Origin: Volvox africanus
Lineage: Eukaryota > Chlorophyta > Chlorophyceae > Chlamydomonadales > Volvocaceae
Direction of reading: 5' to 3'
Assembly (NCBI GenBank): GCA_030268105.1
Contig: BSDZ01000022.1
Coordinates: 2,397,001 to 2,461,000, forward strand
Length of the DNA: 64,000 nucleotides
The notes under the pieces are model-generated. The model saw only the letters and a program-made list of their open reading frames with translations. It searched no databases and was not told where the DNA came from. Positions within the stretch are counted from its first letter, which is position 1. Every line of letters starts with the position of its first letter. Below, piece by piece: positions 16,123 through 28,100 of this stretch. Both the position numbers and the translations under genes were made by a program.

Positions 16123-18776
16123 TCAGGGTTCCGATACGACTGACACGACCTTCTCACCCAACGCACGACGGCGGCTGATTCGACCGAAGAATCCCTGCGC
16201 CTTGACGTACAGGCACATTCCCGGGAACGGGTGGTATTGTACGACGTCAATATTCCAGACATTACGGAGTGTGTCGAAGGATTGGCAGTTGGGGTCATCG
16301 TTGCACTTACGAACTAGGTCAGCGAAGCAGAGCTTGGGGTACGAGGCAGATGGTGAAAAGGCCTTGATAGTGTAACCGTCCACCGCCGTGTAGCCGTTGA
16401 CTGGCGGGCATGCTGCGTTTTTGAAGATAACATGCAAATCTAAAGGTTCCATACGGAAATTCATAACAACAGTATGAAATGTAAAATATAATATATCAAT
16501 AAAAATATACATTCAACAAGGCCAATTAATATTTATACAATTTACTGTAAATGTTGAAAACGAGACATATTAATTTTTATATTAAAAAATATTGTTGTAA
16601 ATAATTGTGGCTTTACGCTAGGACATTCGTATACAGAATCCAGAATCAGCTGGACGCCCAGTTGTTGTTCGGTGACAAAACGACGAAAACCCTCCACGCA
16701 GGACCATGTACGACAGCGCCGATGCACCAATCGGGCAATTAATGCCGCCACCCACAACAACACGACACAGGACAAGTATACGACACTTATGCAAGGCAAG
16801 AAGAAAGCAACGCACGGATTGAAATGCTCTACTTACGGTGTTTAATGTATGTGCACGTGTAGTACGCGAAGCTTAATCCCTTGATGCCACCCACAGTGAA
16901 GGAGCCGTCGCTAGAGAAGCCGCTGCATTTGGGAGTGATTTTGCAGTACGCCTCGGCGTCCTCCAAAGTTTCTAACTGTCCGTAATTGACTCCATCCAGC
17001 CCTTGACCAGGTTTGAGAATGCTGTCGTAGTGGGTGAAGAAACCGAATTTGTTAGGGCAGATTGCTGGAGGGGCAAAGCAGACGGAGGTTGAAAAGAGGG
17101 AGAGGGCAACAGCGGGGTTTTGGAATTTCGGGGTTTGGGTTTGGGGGGCATTCAGAAAAGATAGCAAATTCCGACATGGGAAATACGATCTGATGCCATA
17201 TACAGATAAAAATAGCATCCAAATCCAGTTCATTGGATTTATTTACTCTAATAAAATCCTGGATGAGATGTTCGTTGCCGTACATACTTAACAACACGCA
17301 AACCCTCGCCTCCAGTGAAGCAACTACCAAACATGTGCCGCAGATCTCCCTCTGCATCGATGACCGCTCCCCCTCTCCTACCCTCTCCCCTCCCCTTTTG
17401 TCTCTCCCCTACCCCCTCCCACCCCCTTTTTCTCTCCCCATCTCGCTCAATCTCTCATCCCTTTCTCCTCCTGCACACTCGGTGGCAAATATCCTCATTC
17501 TTTTCATTTACGATTTCCCGCAAACATTCGCTTTCGGGGCTACTTAAGTTCTCAGAACTTCAGATCTTAAGACTTGGCGGTTTCAGCGCTGACCTCATCC
17601 TCGTGCACGGCGTTCGCCAGCACTACCAGCGACCAACTTTCAACAACCAGCCGTTGAGATTCTTACCATACATCGACTTTGTTTGTAGGTATCCTTGCTG
17701 ACAAACTAACCACTAGGCGCGCAACCAGCTGAGGACCGCGCGACGATTCCTTCCTTATGACATTATTTACGCAAGACAACGGTTCCAATAAGTATGAAGT
17801 ATATGTTCATGAACCTCTCAATGTTCGTATGTCGGTACCTGTGTCCTGTGTCTGGTACGCGCATAGGGTAGTGATGTTATCCGCTTTCCAGACAACATCT
17901 TTAACGCCGTACCCCTGCTTAGGGAATATCATTCGCCCCGTGATATCAAACCCTGCGCAGATGTCCAAGTCCGAATTCCAGCACTCCAACGGCAAGTCAT
18001 CATCCGAGTTGTATTGGACCACGACGGCAGTATCCCCGAGATCCGCCACGAAGCCCGGGGGGAGGAGCTTGTAGCCCGGATAGGTGGGGCACACTGTGCT
18101 CATTGGGGTGGGCGGGGGCAGGGGAGGGGGTCATATTCAATCACATAATTATTTATGACCTGTGGCCAAACCTACGATCCTTCAGCGAGGTAACTACCGT
18201 ATATAGTACATATATAAATATATATAGATGTAGGTATAAATGTAGGTATAAAAGTTAAGATGATTATATAACATACGGCAGCCAGTACGACGAGCTGCTA
18301 CGCTACATAACCGTACATATGCATACATACAGCAGTTATGTGTTAACTGCTGGTCAGGCACAACATATATACGAGACATAACTATCTTGTGAAGGGTGAG
18401 GTCGGGTACGTACGGTCTCCTGCTGCTGGACGAGGAGGAGCGAGAGAGGGGAGAGTGAGAGCCGAAGGCCCGAACGAGCGACAACAAACGAGCGAACGAA
18501 TGAGCAATACACATCATTACACGTACCGTTCTTTACGTAGGTGCAAACTCCTGGTGCTGCCCCTAGGGCCACATCCGTCACTGAGTAAACTTCCAAATTA
18601 TTGTTGAAGCTCCAACAAGACGAATCATCATCGCAAGCGACCTTCGCTTCCTCCAAGGTGTCGTACATATCAGCTTCCGTACTTCTAGTCACACCCATGT
18701 CGGCGTAAGCAATATATCCGTCGACGCGCGGGCACGCTGTTGTGACGCATTAAACGGTGTGTGTGTGTGTGTGTGT

Positions 18777-18818
<42 letters not shown>

Positions 18819-19541
18819 TGGGGGTCAATAATGTCAGATGTCTCAAATACACAAGTTCAATAAATGCATAGGGACGGCATCGCCTATACCGCGGCTTGTG
18901 ATCACCTTAGTATACAGCATATTGGACATGAATGAAAGTTTTACGTTAAAGCAAACTGAAAGCGTTGTAGGATGGCGGCCGTGTTGTGTGGCCGGCCCGG
19001 TCCACCTCTCGGCTTGAGCAAAGTCGCGAGGGAGGACCGGATGCGGGAGGTAAGAGTAGTAGACTGGAAACGTTTTAGCAGGCTGATGCAAGTTGCAAGT
19101 TGCGTGTCGCAAAACGCTGGGAACATGCGTTGGTAATGGTGCATCCGTTAGATGACTACGATGATGAGATTTCGCAGAGCTTGGTTGTTGCCGAAGCGCA
19201 AACGTTTCAACCTCTAGGTGAGCCATCAGGTATTTGCCCTAGAGACCTCAAGTCGCAAAATCATCGCGAAGATATATCACCGCGACCTTGACAACCATAA
19301 TGACTAGAGAACCATAAGCGCGGCTTGCAGAGTAATTAATCCGCAAAGAACAGCTTTTCACTTCCATCGATAGCGAAACGTGCGATATGGCCCAATGGTC
19401 TGAACTAAACGCTTTTCATTAATATCTTTTCAAAAGTTCTTCATCCTTACCTGTTATCTCATAAGCAGTGCTGAGCTTCAGCGCCAGCGCCAAGGCAACG
19501 GTGACAACGGCGGCAAGCATCGTCGCTTTGCTTCGCTTCAT
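16123..19541 (-). CDS. Secreted protein with four PAN/Apple-like modules
   Basis: Five minus-strand exons join in frame: 19451-19541, 18527-18736, 17839-18093, 16837-17064 and 16123-16412 (1,074 nt, 357 aa). Every intron is GT-AG. Exon 1 encodes a signal peptide (MKRSKATMLAAVVTVALALA...) ending STAYEIT. Each later exon encodes one module that opens with Cys-Pro and usually a Gly-Tyr (ACPRVDGY, VCPTYPGY, ICPNKFGF, PCPPVNGY). Each carries a central A..C...P.C..F-type core and ends with a Cys-x-Tyr element (CTYVK, CAYQT, CTYIK, CLYVK). This is the Cys pattern of PAN/Apple-like modules, which bind protein or carbohydrate. All introns are phase 1, so the modules are interchangeable exons. The C-terminus is basic with no anchor, so it is probably secreted to the wall or matrix. 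The ligand is unknown. The terminal acceptor and donors were chosen by phase; module limits are approximate. Confidence 0.8.
18759..18816. repeat. GT/GA compound microsatellite in intron 1 of the PAN gene
   Basis: About nine GT units are followed by about nineteen GA units, just upstream (in gene sense) of exon 2. Confidence 0.95.
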
Positions 19542-22500
19542 TCTGTTCGGCGCGAACGGCACAAACTTTGCATAGGTAAGGATAACGCATTAAAAAAGCA
19601 AGAATTCTCCAGCTTGATAACATGGGGTCGTCACGAAAAGTACCGTGAAAAACGCAAGTGCAAGACATTAAGATATCGGCGGCACTAGCACCTAACGCAC
19701 CTTTATTCAGTTATCAGTCTCGAACTCTTTATTGATTCGGGTGAAGTTGACGAGTGCCAAAGGCCAGTGTTTGAAGGTGTTGTATACTAAGGGTTCGACG
19801 GAAGGGCCTATTCGTCGATGACCATCACCTAAAATAAATTTGCACGGCGACCTTTTCTGCGGCTTAAAGCAGATTTGATATTTAACCTGTTCCTCTGTGC
19901 AGGTAAAGTATGCTAGTGGACAAACTTGACATTCGCAGTCCCACCTCGCCCACCGAAAGTATTACCGTACAATGCATCTTAAAGAAGAAACACTAGAATT
20001 TAAACACACATACATGCAGTATTTTGTAGACATTAGTGGTAATAGTATGAGCACTCTTAGTTGATGTCGTAATCTCCGGGCCTCCTGGCGATGGTGTCGT
20101 TAAGAAATTGCGAAACTTACGTTGATTTCTTACATTATCGTTTGAATGGTTTCATCAGAATGAAAATCATACTTTCTGTTAACTTAGTAGTCGCTGCGCG
20201 GATATCAGTGTCATCATCGTAACCGCGCCGCCAAACAGTTTCTGAGATGACTTGGGCCATGAATGAACTCCAAGAACTGCCTCATCAGAGCTTCTTGTAC
20301 AGAAAATGCCCAGCCCACCTCCTTGGGGAGGTCAACACGGCGACTGCAGTTCTCGTTACACTCCCAGACGCTTCTCGCACAGAACGCGCGCAGAGCCCGC
20401 TTTTGTTGCTTGTCTGCTAGTCGGTCCACGCATGCACTGTCATGAACAGGCTTGCGACCAGCCGCATTCTGTGGCTAACAAGAGGCCAGCAATGAATGGA
20501 TCTGAACGATGTAGTGAGTTACAAGGCTGGCCCTGTCTGCCTGAGTAGGCACACTACCTTGCCTAGCTACGGTACTCTCTAGCTTTCTGGATACACGTTT
20601 GCTCCCACCCACATCCACTTACAAAAGCACTCCCATTCGCGGCGGCGTTGCTGTTGGGAGAACGGAGACTGCTGAGCCCCTCTGATGCGCGAAGAGCCTC
20701 ATTGGGCCTTATTGCATTATCACTGCTGGCTTCCTCCGACCTCCTGGCCAGTGGCGCCGATCCAACAATTCACAAAAGTGAATGCAACGACCAGATCCAG
20801 ATCTTGGATCTCTGTAAGGATTGCCGTACATCATGTCACACACCCTTCCCGTCCCAACTTCTGCTACTGGTCATCTTGGATACTACCCCCGCCCCATATG
20901 CGGATATGCACCCCGATCAGGATACTACAGGGTCATGGATGTGCTTCAGGCGCTGGCGGCCTATGGGGAGCGGCCTTACTGGCTTCTATGCCGTCAGCTG
21001 GCTGGCCAGGCTGGGAGGCACTCGGCCCCCATCTGATATAGTAGCTTAGACCATCAGCCCATCAGCTCTTAGACTCCGCGACGGATCGGGTTGGGTGCGT
21101 TTGGGTGGGGTATCTTCCGCGTGGCAACCAGGGCTAGCAGGCCCTAGCCCTCCGTGAAAAGGAAAAGGAAGGTCACGTGCAGCAGGTCGGTGGGTCGGTG
21201 GGTAGGTCATTCCGCCTGTATGTGTCGTCCACATGCTGGAGGTGTAAGCGACTTGCTTCTTCGGCACTTACTGCAATAGCTAGCTGAGATAGAGCCGCAA
21301 AGGCCTCTCGAGATGCTGATAAGCTGCTTCTGCAGCTTTATATCGTAGAGTCGTGTTACCGGAGGTCACTGCTACTACACTGACGCGCGCATTCAAGTAC
21401 TCGGGTAGGTACTTCTTCGTTCACGGCCCACACACACACACACACAGTGATGGACTCGCGTGTAGCAGTTGGAGATTAGGTTGGCAAAGCGCCGGCCCGG
21501 CGGCGGGATTTTCTTGCTGAGTGAGCGCTGGAAGATGCAAAAACATGAAAAGCGCTGCGCCCAACATTTGACAAATTAGGGATTATGCGTCCGCATGCAA
21601 CTTGCATCCATCGAGTGCTGGCACTCCGCGTGCCGAAGCCCGTTCATATTAACCTTCATGTGCATGCGAATGAAGGAATTAATATATGAATGAATGAATA
21701 TATCTATATTTATAGATAGATATAAGGAAATCCCTATTGCAAATTTCTTCAAATGAAAAGTCCTTATCTCTTGCTTAATTTGCCTGACACTATGTAGTTC
21801 ACAACCGGATGTTTGATGACGAACAGCACACATAGTTGAAAGCTGGAGGCGAAAAATCGCATGCATGCAAGCATGGATGCAGCCACGCGTGATGCATGAT
21901 GTCATAAGCAACAACCAACCTTCCTTCGCAGACGGAGAGTGCAGCAGCAGAAACAGCAGATTGACCCTCCTTCCTAGAGTTTTGCTGATCGTCGTTCGTT
22001 CAGGTTTGTGCGTATATATCCACCGAGCCATCCGTAGCCATCCCATATTCGAAATGGCCTACCCTAGCCTACCCTAGCCTGCCTTGCTTTTTTCAAGCAA
22101 GCAACGGAATACTCGCATCTTGATTTACATGCAGGCCTCATTAAGTGCTTTTCAACAAATAAATACGTGTTATCTTATAATTTATTTTTGCACTCTACTT
22201 GCTGAATAATCTGTATGCATAGCGGCATCGGCTAATACCGAATCTAAACCGAACCGAACCAGACCCCGCCAAACCGATTAAGCGATTTTTCGATTAATTT
22301 TTCGATTCCCGGAAAAAATCCGAATTGGTGGGCGCGCAACCCATTCAATTGTAGTTACGGCTTGCAGCCTTGCAGCCAGTCCCGATAATTATGTAGCCTG
22401 GTAATAATGTAGCCTGGTAATACTTTTGGTGCAAACCTAACATTCCAACTTCCGATGTACTGCACGGTTGCGTCGTCGAACCCCGATTCAGCACGGCTGG

Positions 22501-23384
22501 AGGTTACCTTATGCACAACCAACGCACAGCAATAAGCATATAACTTTGGAAGAAAAAATCTGCATTATTCCGGTGTTGAGTTTTGAGTCGTGCGTTCTTT
22601 AGAATAGCCTAGCCCTAGGCTGTTCACTGTCAGTACGTGTTCCCGGCGGTCCAGGAGGGTGGGAGTGGCAGGTACGTATAGTTTATATGCGTAAGATTCC
22701 ATCGCTCGGCGAGGGTTTGGATAATACTGGCTAATGGCCGCATTTCTGCGGGCGGTGGATCAGCCGTCGTATTCCCTTGTCGCACCTACGTATATCTATG
22801 TATCAACTTCCTTGCCTCTATGAATTAACCAACCAAGAAGCGCGATATGTCAGGCAGGGGTACATTTGTTTTTACATCAGTTCCAGCACTTTGGACGATC
22901 AATGTATTATTTGTTTTCAGGAAAGGTTTTCTCGGCGTCGGTACGACGAGTTCCTATGCCTGCCGGAACAGGCCTAATGGCTGTACATGCTGGTCATCGC
23001 ATACATAGCTTTTGATTTTGCGTTACGCACAAGAGCCGGCGAGCAGCTACATATTTATTACAGGAGAACGTAAAAGCACCCGTTACGCCGTAAGAAGCTG
23101 CAAATTAATAAATCAACAGTTTGGTTTGCGGCAAAAGGGCAGTATGTACTGGAGCAGAAAAAAACACGGCAGCACTCACCAAAAAAAAGTTTCGCGCCAA
23201 CAAAAACGCGCTGACCTGCTTAGGACGATGCAGTGTGCAAGGGCGTGCGTAGCAAAAGATGACATCTGCCCATGAGAAAGATGCAAGGGATGACTGGCAA
23301 CGCGTACCTACATAATGCATGATAATACGAAGGTACGAAGGTACGACCATACTAATTAATCTTTCACAACACTCCCACACGGGC
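19542..23384. other. Intergenic stretch, unassigned
   Basis: I see no gene I can defend. The 20.2-21.3 kb part contains several open frames. A minus frame at 20214-20429 is polar, and plus frames at 20648-21049 include YYRVMDVLQALAAYGERPYW. These read like frameshifted coding remnants, perhaps of a transposon, but match no domain I know. Microsatellites and ATGAATGA words occur near 21.68 kb. Confidence 0.4.
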
Positions 23385-23740
23385 AGACCTAGCTGAGCAC
23401 TTTTCAGCAAAACTACTCTGCTCAAGCCAATCTCATACTTGCACTTTTTGAATCGCGGCAATGGTAGCGCCTTGGTCAAGGTATCAGCTATCATGTCCAC
23501 CGCTGTCACATACTGAAACAAAACTTTGCCACACAGCACGTTCCCTGACGAAGTGGTGCTGCACGTCGATATACGTAGCCCTAGGGGATGTGATTGGATT
23601 GTTAATCATCTCCAGAGCTGCCTGGTTATCGCACTTCAGCACTCGTGAATGGTGACGGAACCATAAGGCCTCCTTCACTACAGACGCACCGGACATTTAC
23701 TTATAGCTTCAGCGATAGACCTAGCGACCTTAGGCCGTAA
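23385..23740 (-). pseudogene. Ty1/copia polyprotein 3' remnant (RNase H end)
   Basis: Two minus-strand frames carry the C-terminus of a copia polyprotein. One (to 23484) has MSGASVVKEALWFRH, then KCDNQAALEMINNP and YIDVQHHFVRER. The second (from 23539) has VTAVDMIADTLTKALPLPRFKK, the usual end of copia RNase H. A frameshift near 23,530 separates them. No RT core or LTR was recognised around it, so this is a truncated relic. Confidence 0.85.
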
Positions 23741-25057
23741 ACGTAGGCCAACATAGACCAACTCACCGCGCCACCGGAAAGAGAAACACAAAGCCAGCGG
23801 TGGAAGGCCTCGTGTCCACAAGAGAGAGTCCTGCCGTACAACTGTTATCCCGACAAAAGCCCCAGCACAAAACGACAAGCGCTTTCTCATATACTGCCTG
23901 TACCGTGATATAACTACTCCAGGCTAGGTAACATGGCTGCTCGTACATAGTGTGATGACGAGCCAACATAGATATCATGGGCCGAGCCTACCAGACCTTG
24001 CCACCCCGCATCTCGAAGTATTTATAACAAAAGTATAATTTAGCAGGACTGTCCTAGCAAGACCCAGCTACCGCCGGCATATCCAATAATAACATCTAAC
24101 TCACGGCGAAGGGATAAACACCAGTTGACTTTGTATATCCGGGAATTTTAACAATAATATAATTATCTGTGCAGCTATAAATACAAATTTAGCAGGCATG
24201 CGCGTCCTATCTCAACTCACCGCCAAACGGTTGGTGTTCCGCGCTGGAGTTGAAATGCTACACGTACCTCCTTAATAGCTTCGCTCATAATGGAAGCTTT
24301 AGTGAGATATATGTGAGGTAAGATGGACTTAATCACTAAACATTCTGTGTGAACCGCCAAGGAGCCAACGGGCGGTCAACCTCCGGTTGTGTCATTGTAA
24401 TACACTTACAACCCTGGTTGCGCCAGCACTATCAAAGATAGGTTACTGGAACCTTATTATTTAAGTAATAGTAAGGCTTGGGAATGCCGCAATGTCCAAA
24501 ATGTTGCGAAAGGTGCTCCGAATCCATGTCCGTTACACTTTGGGGCAATGTATGAGTAGAGCAATCCAGCGATGTTGGTTGAAGGTAGATATGATATCCT
24601 AGGTTTATCCCCCAAAACCCTTTTTTGCGATACACAGGCAGGCTATCTGCTTGATATGACATACTGCTCAACATCCTGCAGGCTACGATCATCTGTCATT
24701 TGTCACGCTTCGTCATGAAATAATCTCTGGGCTGAAGCTTTCAATGCATAGTGTAAACGCTTGAACGTTTCAATGACAGGATTATTATTCGTCGGACAAC
24801 GTAGTTTGATCGTTCGTTAATAATACGAACCATCATAATTGGAGGAGACTTGATATTATGGGAGCTATTCAAATCGCGACAGGATGGCTGTTGCTTCGTA
24901 AGCAATTCGGCCGCTGAAATGCCGACAAACACACGTCATAATGCCGCCTTAAGTAGCTCAGATATGATATTCAATTATACATCTGGATATGATCTGGGCC
25001 GCCTTCTCCGATCTAGGGTGCATCTTATTTTGACTGACGCCGCATCTCAACGCTGAC
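23741..25057. other. Intergenic stretch, nothing recognised
   Basis: Short open frames only. The minus frame at 24432-24692 (ending PKPYYYLNNKVPVTYL) is the longest and matches no known domain. Confidence 0.4.
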
Positions 25058-25157
25058 GTGACACCGCACACCACGCTCCAGTTCCTTCCCTCTCAGCTCT
25101 CCAATATCTTCCCCATCCCCCGTTTTCCTACACCGTAGCTCTACTCACCACTAGCAG

Positions 25158-28100
25158 CTTGTGGAAAATTTCCGCCAGCTCGGCCGTTGGTTCTTTCTCA
25201 TCTGAGGGGACTGCGAACGTGGTTCGACCGCATGCACGAAATCTCCGAAACGCGGGCTCTGGCTCTGGCTCTGGCTCTGGCTCTAGATTCATCTGCTTGG
25301 ACACCTGCAACAAGGTACCGGTTCCAGGGTGGTTGTCAGTGTCAGTGCACATTGAAACGCAGCACCTCAGAACGAGACGTTTGTCACTTGCCAGGACTTG
25401 CCAGCCGCACTCAGGCACCCACGTTGCCGCGTGGTCCCAGGCAACGCAACAGGCGATACGAAATAGATCGTAGACCCACTTTCGTTGTCGAAGTGGAAAA
25501 TGCCATAAGGATAAAGCAGGGCATTAGGAGTTATGCCTTGTGTGCCCGGTATGAACGCAATTGATCTCTCCTTCCATCTAAGGGCATTCCGCCCGAGACG
25601 GCCAACGAGGTCGTCTAAGAGACTGAGCATGTCCTCTTTCCCCGATGTGGGTCACATCACTTCTGGATGGCATGGATGGCAAGATAATTGAAACACACTA
25701 ATCACACGTTTAATTGACGCTGTGGTGCGTTGTTTTCTAATTAGACGACTAGCTCAGGTTGATGGGTTGCTGTTTACAGACAGCGGGGGATTGGTCTTTG
25801 GTGCCTGTAGCCTCTTTTTCGTTTCAGCAGCGAATCCTACACGCATACACATCCTGTACGCCTTCGTCCCTATTTACAATCTCTCTCCTTGCTCCTCTTT
25901 ACCTTTACGTGCAGACAGACACACATACACAAACGCCTGCAGACAGACATACGGGCGCACTCTGTCTCTCACACACACACAAATACTTAGGTTCTTTAAA
26001 ACTCCCCCATTACATGTGGTCGGTAGACATTGCAGTTTTAGGCTTCAGCTGTAGAATCCGTTTCTACCGTTTCAGTATCCTCTACCCCAGAACCCCGTCT
26101 CGACGGGGGTCCGGGTTTAAGAATACACACACGCGCGCCCGGGCTGGCGGGCCGTATGTGCAGTTGTGCACACGTGCACATATGGACCTGCAACTTCCTC
26201 TTGACTTCTCCTCGGCTGTCCTTGGCGGGCCTTACGTGCATTCAGGCGAGGAACGGCGTCTGTGAGGAGGGCCGCCCGGGGAAGGTTGCGGTCAAGACGA
26301 TGCAGTTCATGGCGTACTGCGACTTGGGGTGGGTGTGCCGGCCGGGTCAGCGAGATGTATGCAGGGTATAGTTGCTCGGGTAGGGGCGAGTTTCGGATTT
26401 TGGGTTTCGGTCACGATAGCTGTGTGGGGAGATTTAGGGTGCGAAGGGGTTGGGCTAGGAGGGTGCGCGGCAGGGGTGGGTTAGTGGGAAGTGGTAAGGG
26501 CAGGGCTAGGAGGATGCGCGGCAGGGAGCCGGGTATAGTCTTCGTGTGCGTTTTGGGCCTCCACCTCCTGGATGAGATAGATTCCTTTTTACATAAACAT
26601 TCGTATCGTAGTTATCCATATCTTATGGGCGATACTGGTTATAAGCACCGATTTTGTCCTCTTTGACACGATCTTGATACTATGTCAATACCCCTATCGA
26701 TGTTGATCTCAATGCCGGTCTTGATGTTGACGTCCGACGCACGTACATTTCAGGACGGACTGTGAGGACTGCGGCCCATGGTCAACGACGGCGGTAAATG
26801 TGACATGGTGGGTAGGTGGTGGATTTGCATAGGTTTGGAGGGAGGGGGCGCCCCATGGCGGGCAGGGTGTTGCATCTCTGTCGTACATATCCGCCTGCAA
26901 GCATCAAAGGCCCAATCGATCGGAAGATGCGTGTCCGTACATTCATACACACACGGTAGGTCCATCCCGGATATATGACACTACTCGTAGACGTACGTAG
27001 ACACCCTAACCAGGATACTGGACAGGTACAAAGGGAGTGCTCTTCCGTCTGCGATAACGACTACAACTAACCCTTAGTAAAAGAAGTACAACTACATGCA
27101 CGTTACTTATGTCACAAATGGTGAATGAGCGCACCAGGCAAATGAAGACTGTGTTTTCGCGATTTGCAGGCAAGATCCGAAGGTCATCGGGCCAATCCAA
27201 TTCCTAAGGGTTCGGGACCTTCAGGTGCGTACGTCCGGGAGATAAGGTGCGATTTGTCGTACCCAGCTGGAGGGCCCTATAACCCCGCCACTCCCACGTC
27301 GTTGTTGTTAGGGAAGGTTCGGGTATTGCGGGAGGGAGGGAGGGATGTGGCATGTGACAGAAAAGGCCTTGACGTACGGTCGTACAAGTCGGTCCTAGGT
27401 TGCTGTCGACGTAATGATCACCCTCGCCAGTTCTCCCGTTCCTTTGGCCCGCTACACCACATGTCGTACGGCAGGTCCGAGTGCGTAACGCTGCCGTCCA
27501 CCCAGCCATCCGGTTTGTATTCGCGTACACCGATCCGCAGCATGACTTCGACGTGTCATACCACATGGAGAACACGGGTATTTTGGAGGCCGGAATATCG
27601 ACGGTGGGTCATCGTCATCCGACCCATGGGTCGGGCCGGGTCATCCTTGGATTCGGCACGGCCTTGTCCATCGCATGCTTAGCTTTCTTAACCTCGCCTT
27701 CTCCCCCTCCCTCCACCCTCCCGGTCCACTACACGTGTAGAGTGTGTATTTGCGTCTTCTGGGCTTACACACAAAATAAATTATATTTGTTAAAAAAACA
27801 TATATATTGAAATATTTAATAAGTTGTGCTTATTTATTTTATATATTTCATTTCTTTTTATTTCTTTATCTGCAAGTTATTTTTTCCCAAATATTCACAC
27901 TGTTACCCGCTCGCTCCATTAGCCCACCGATTCGACCCTTATGCGATCCCCATCTGGGGTCCTCTCCCTCACGCCGCACCAGATTGTGTATCAGCTCCTC
28001 TCTAAGCGCTGTCTGCGGGAGGACGGCACCCGCGCGCTGGTCGTGGACGTGGGGGCCAACTTCGGCTGGTTCGCTGTCATGGCGGCGAGGATGGGGTGCA

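Noticed and set aside
25367..25630. Minus-strand 87-aa frame (GITPNALLYPYGIFHF)
   Set aside because: It reads somewhat like protein but overlaps the FkbM gene's first intron region, has no recognisable domain and no splice partners I could find.
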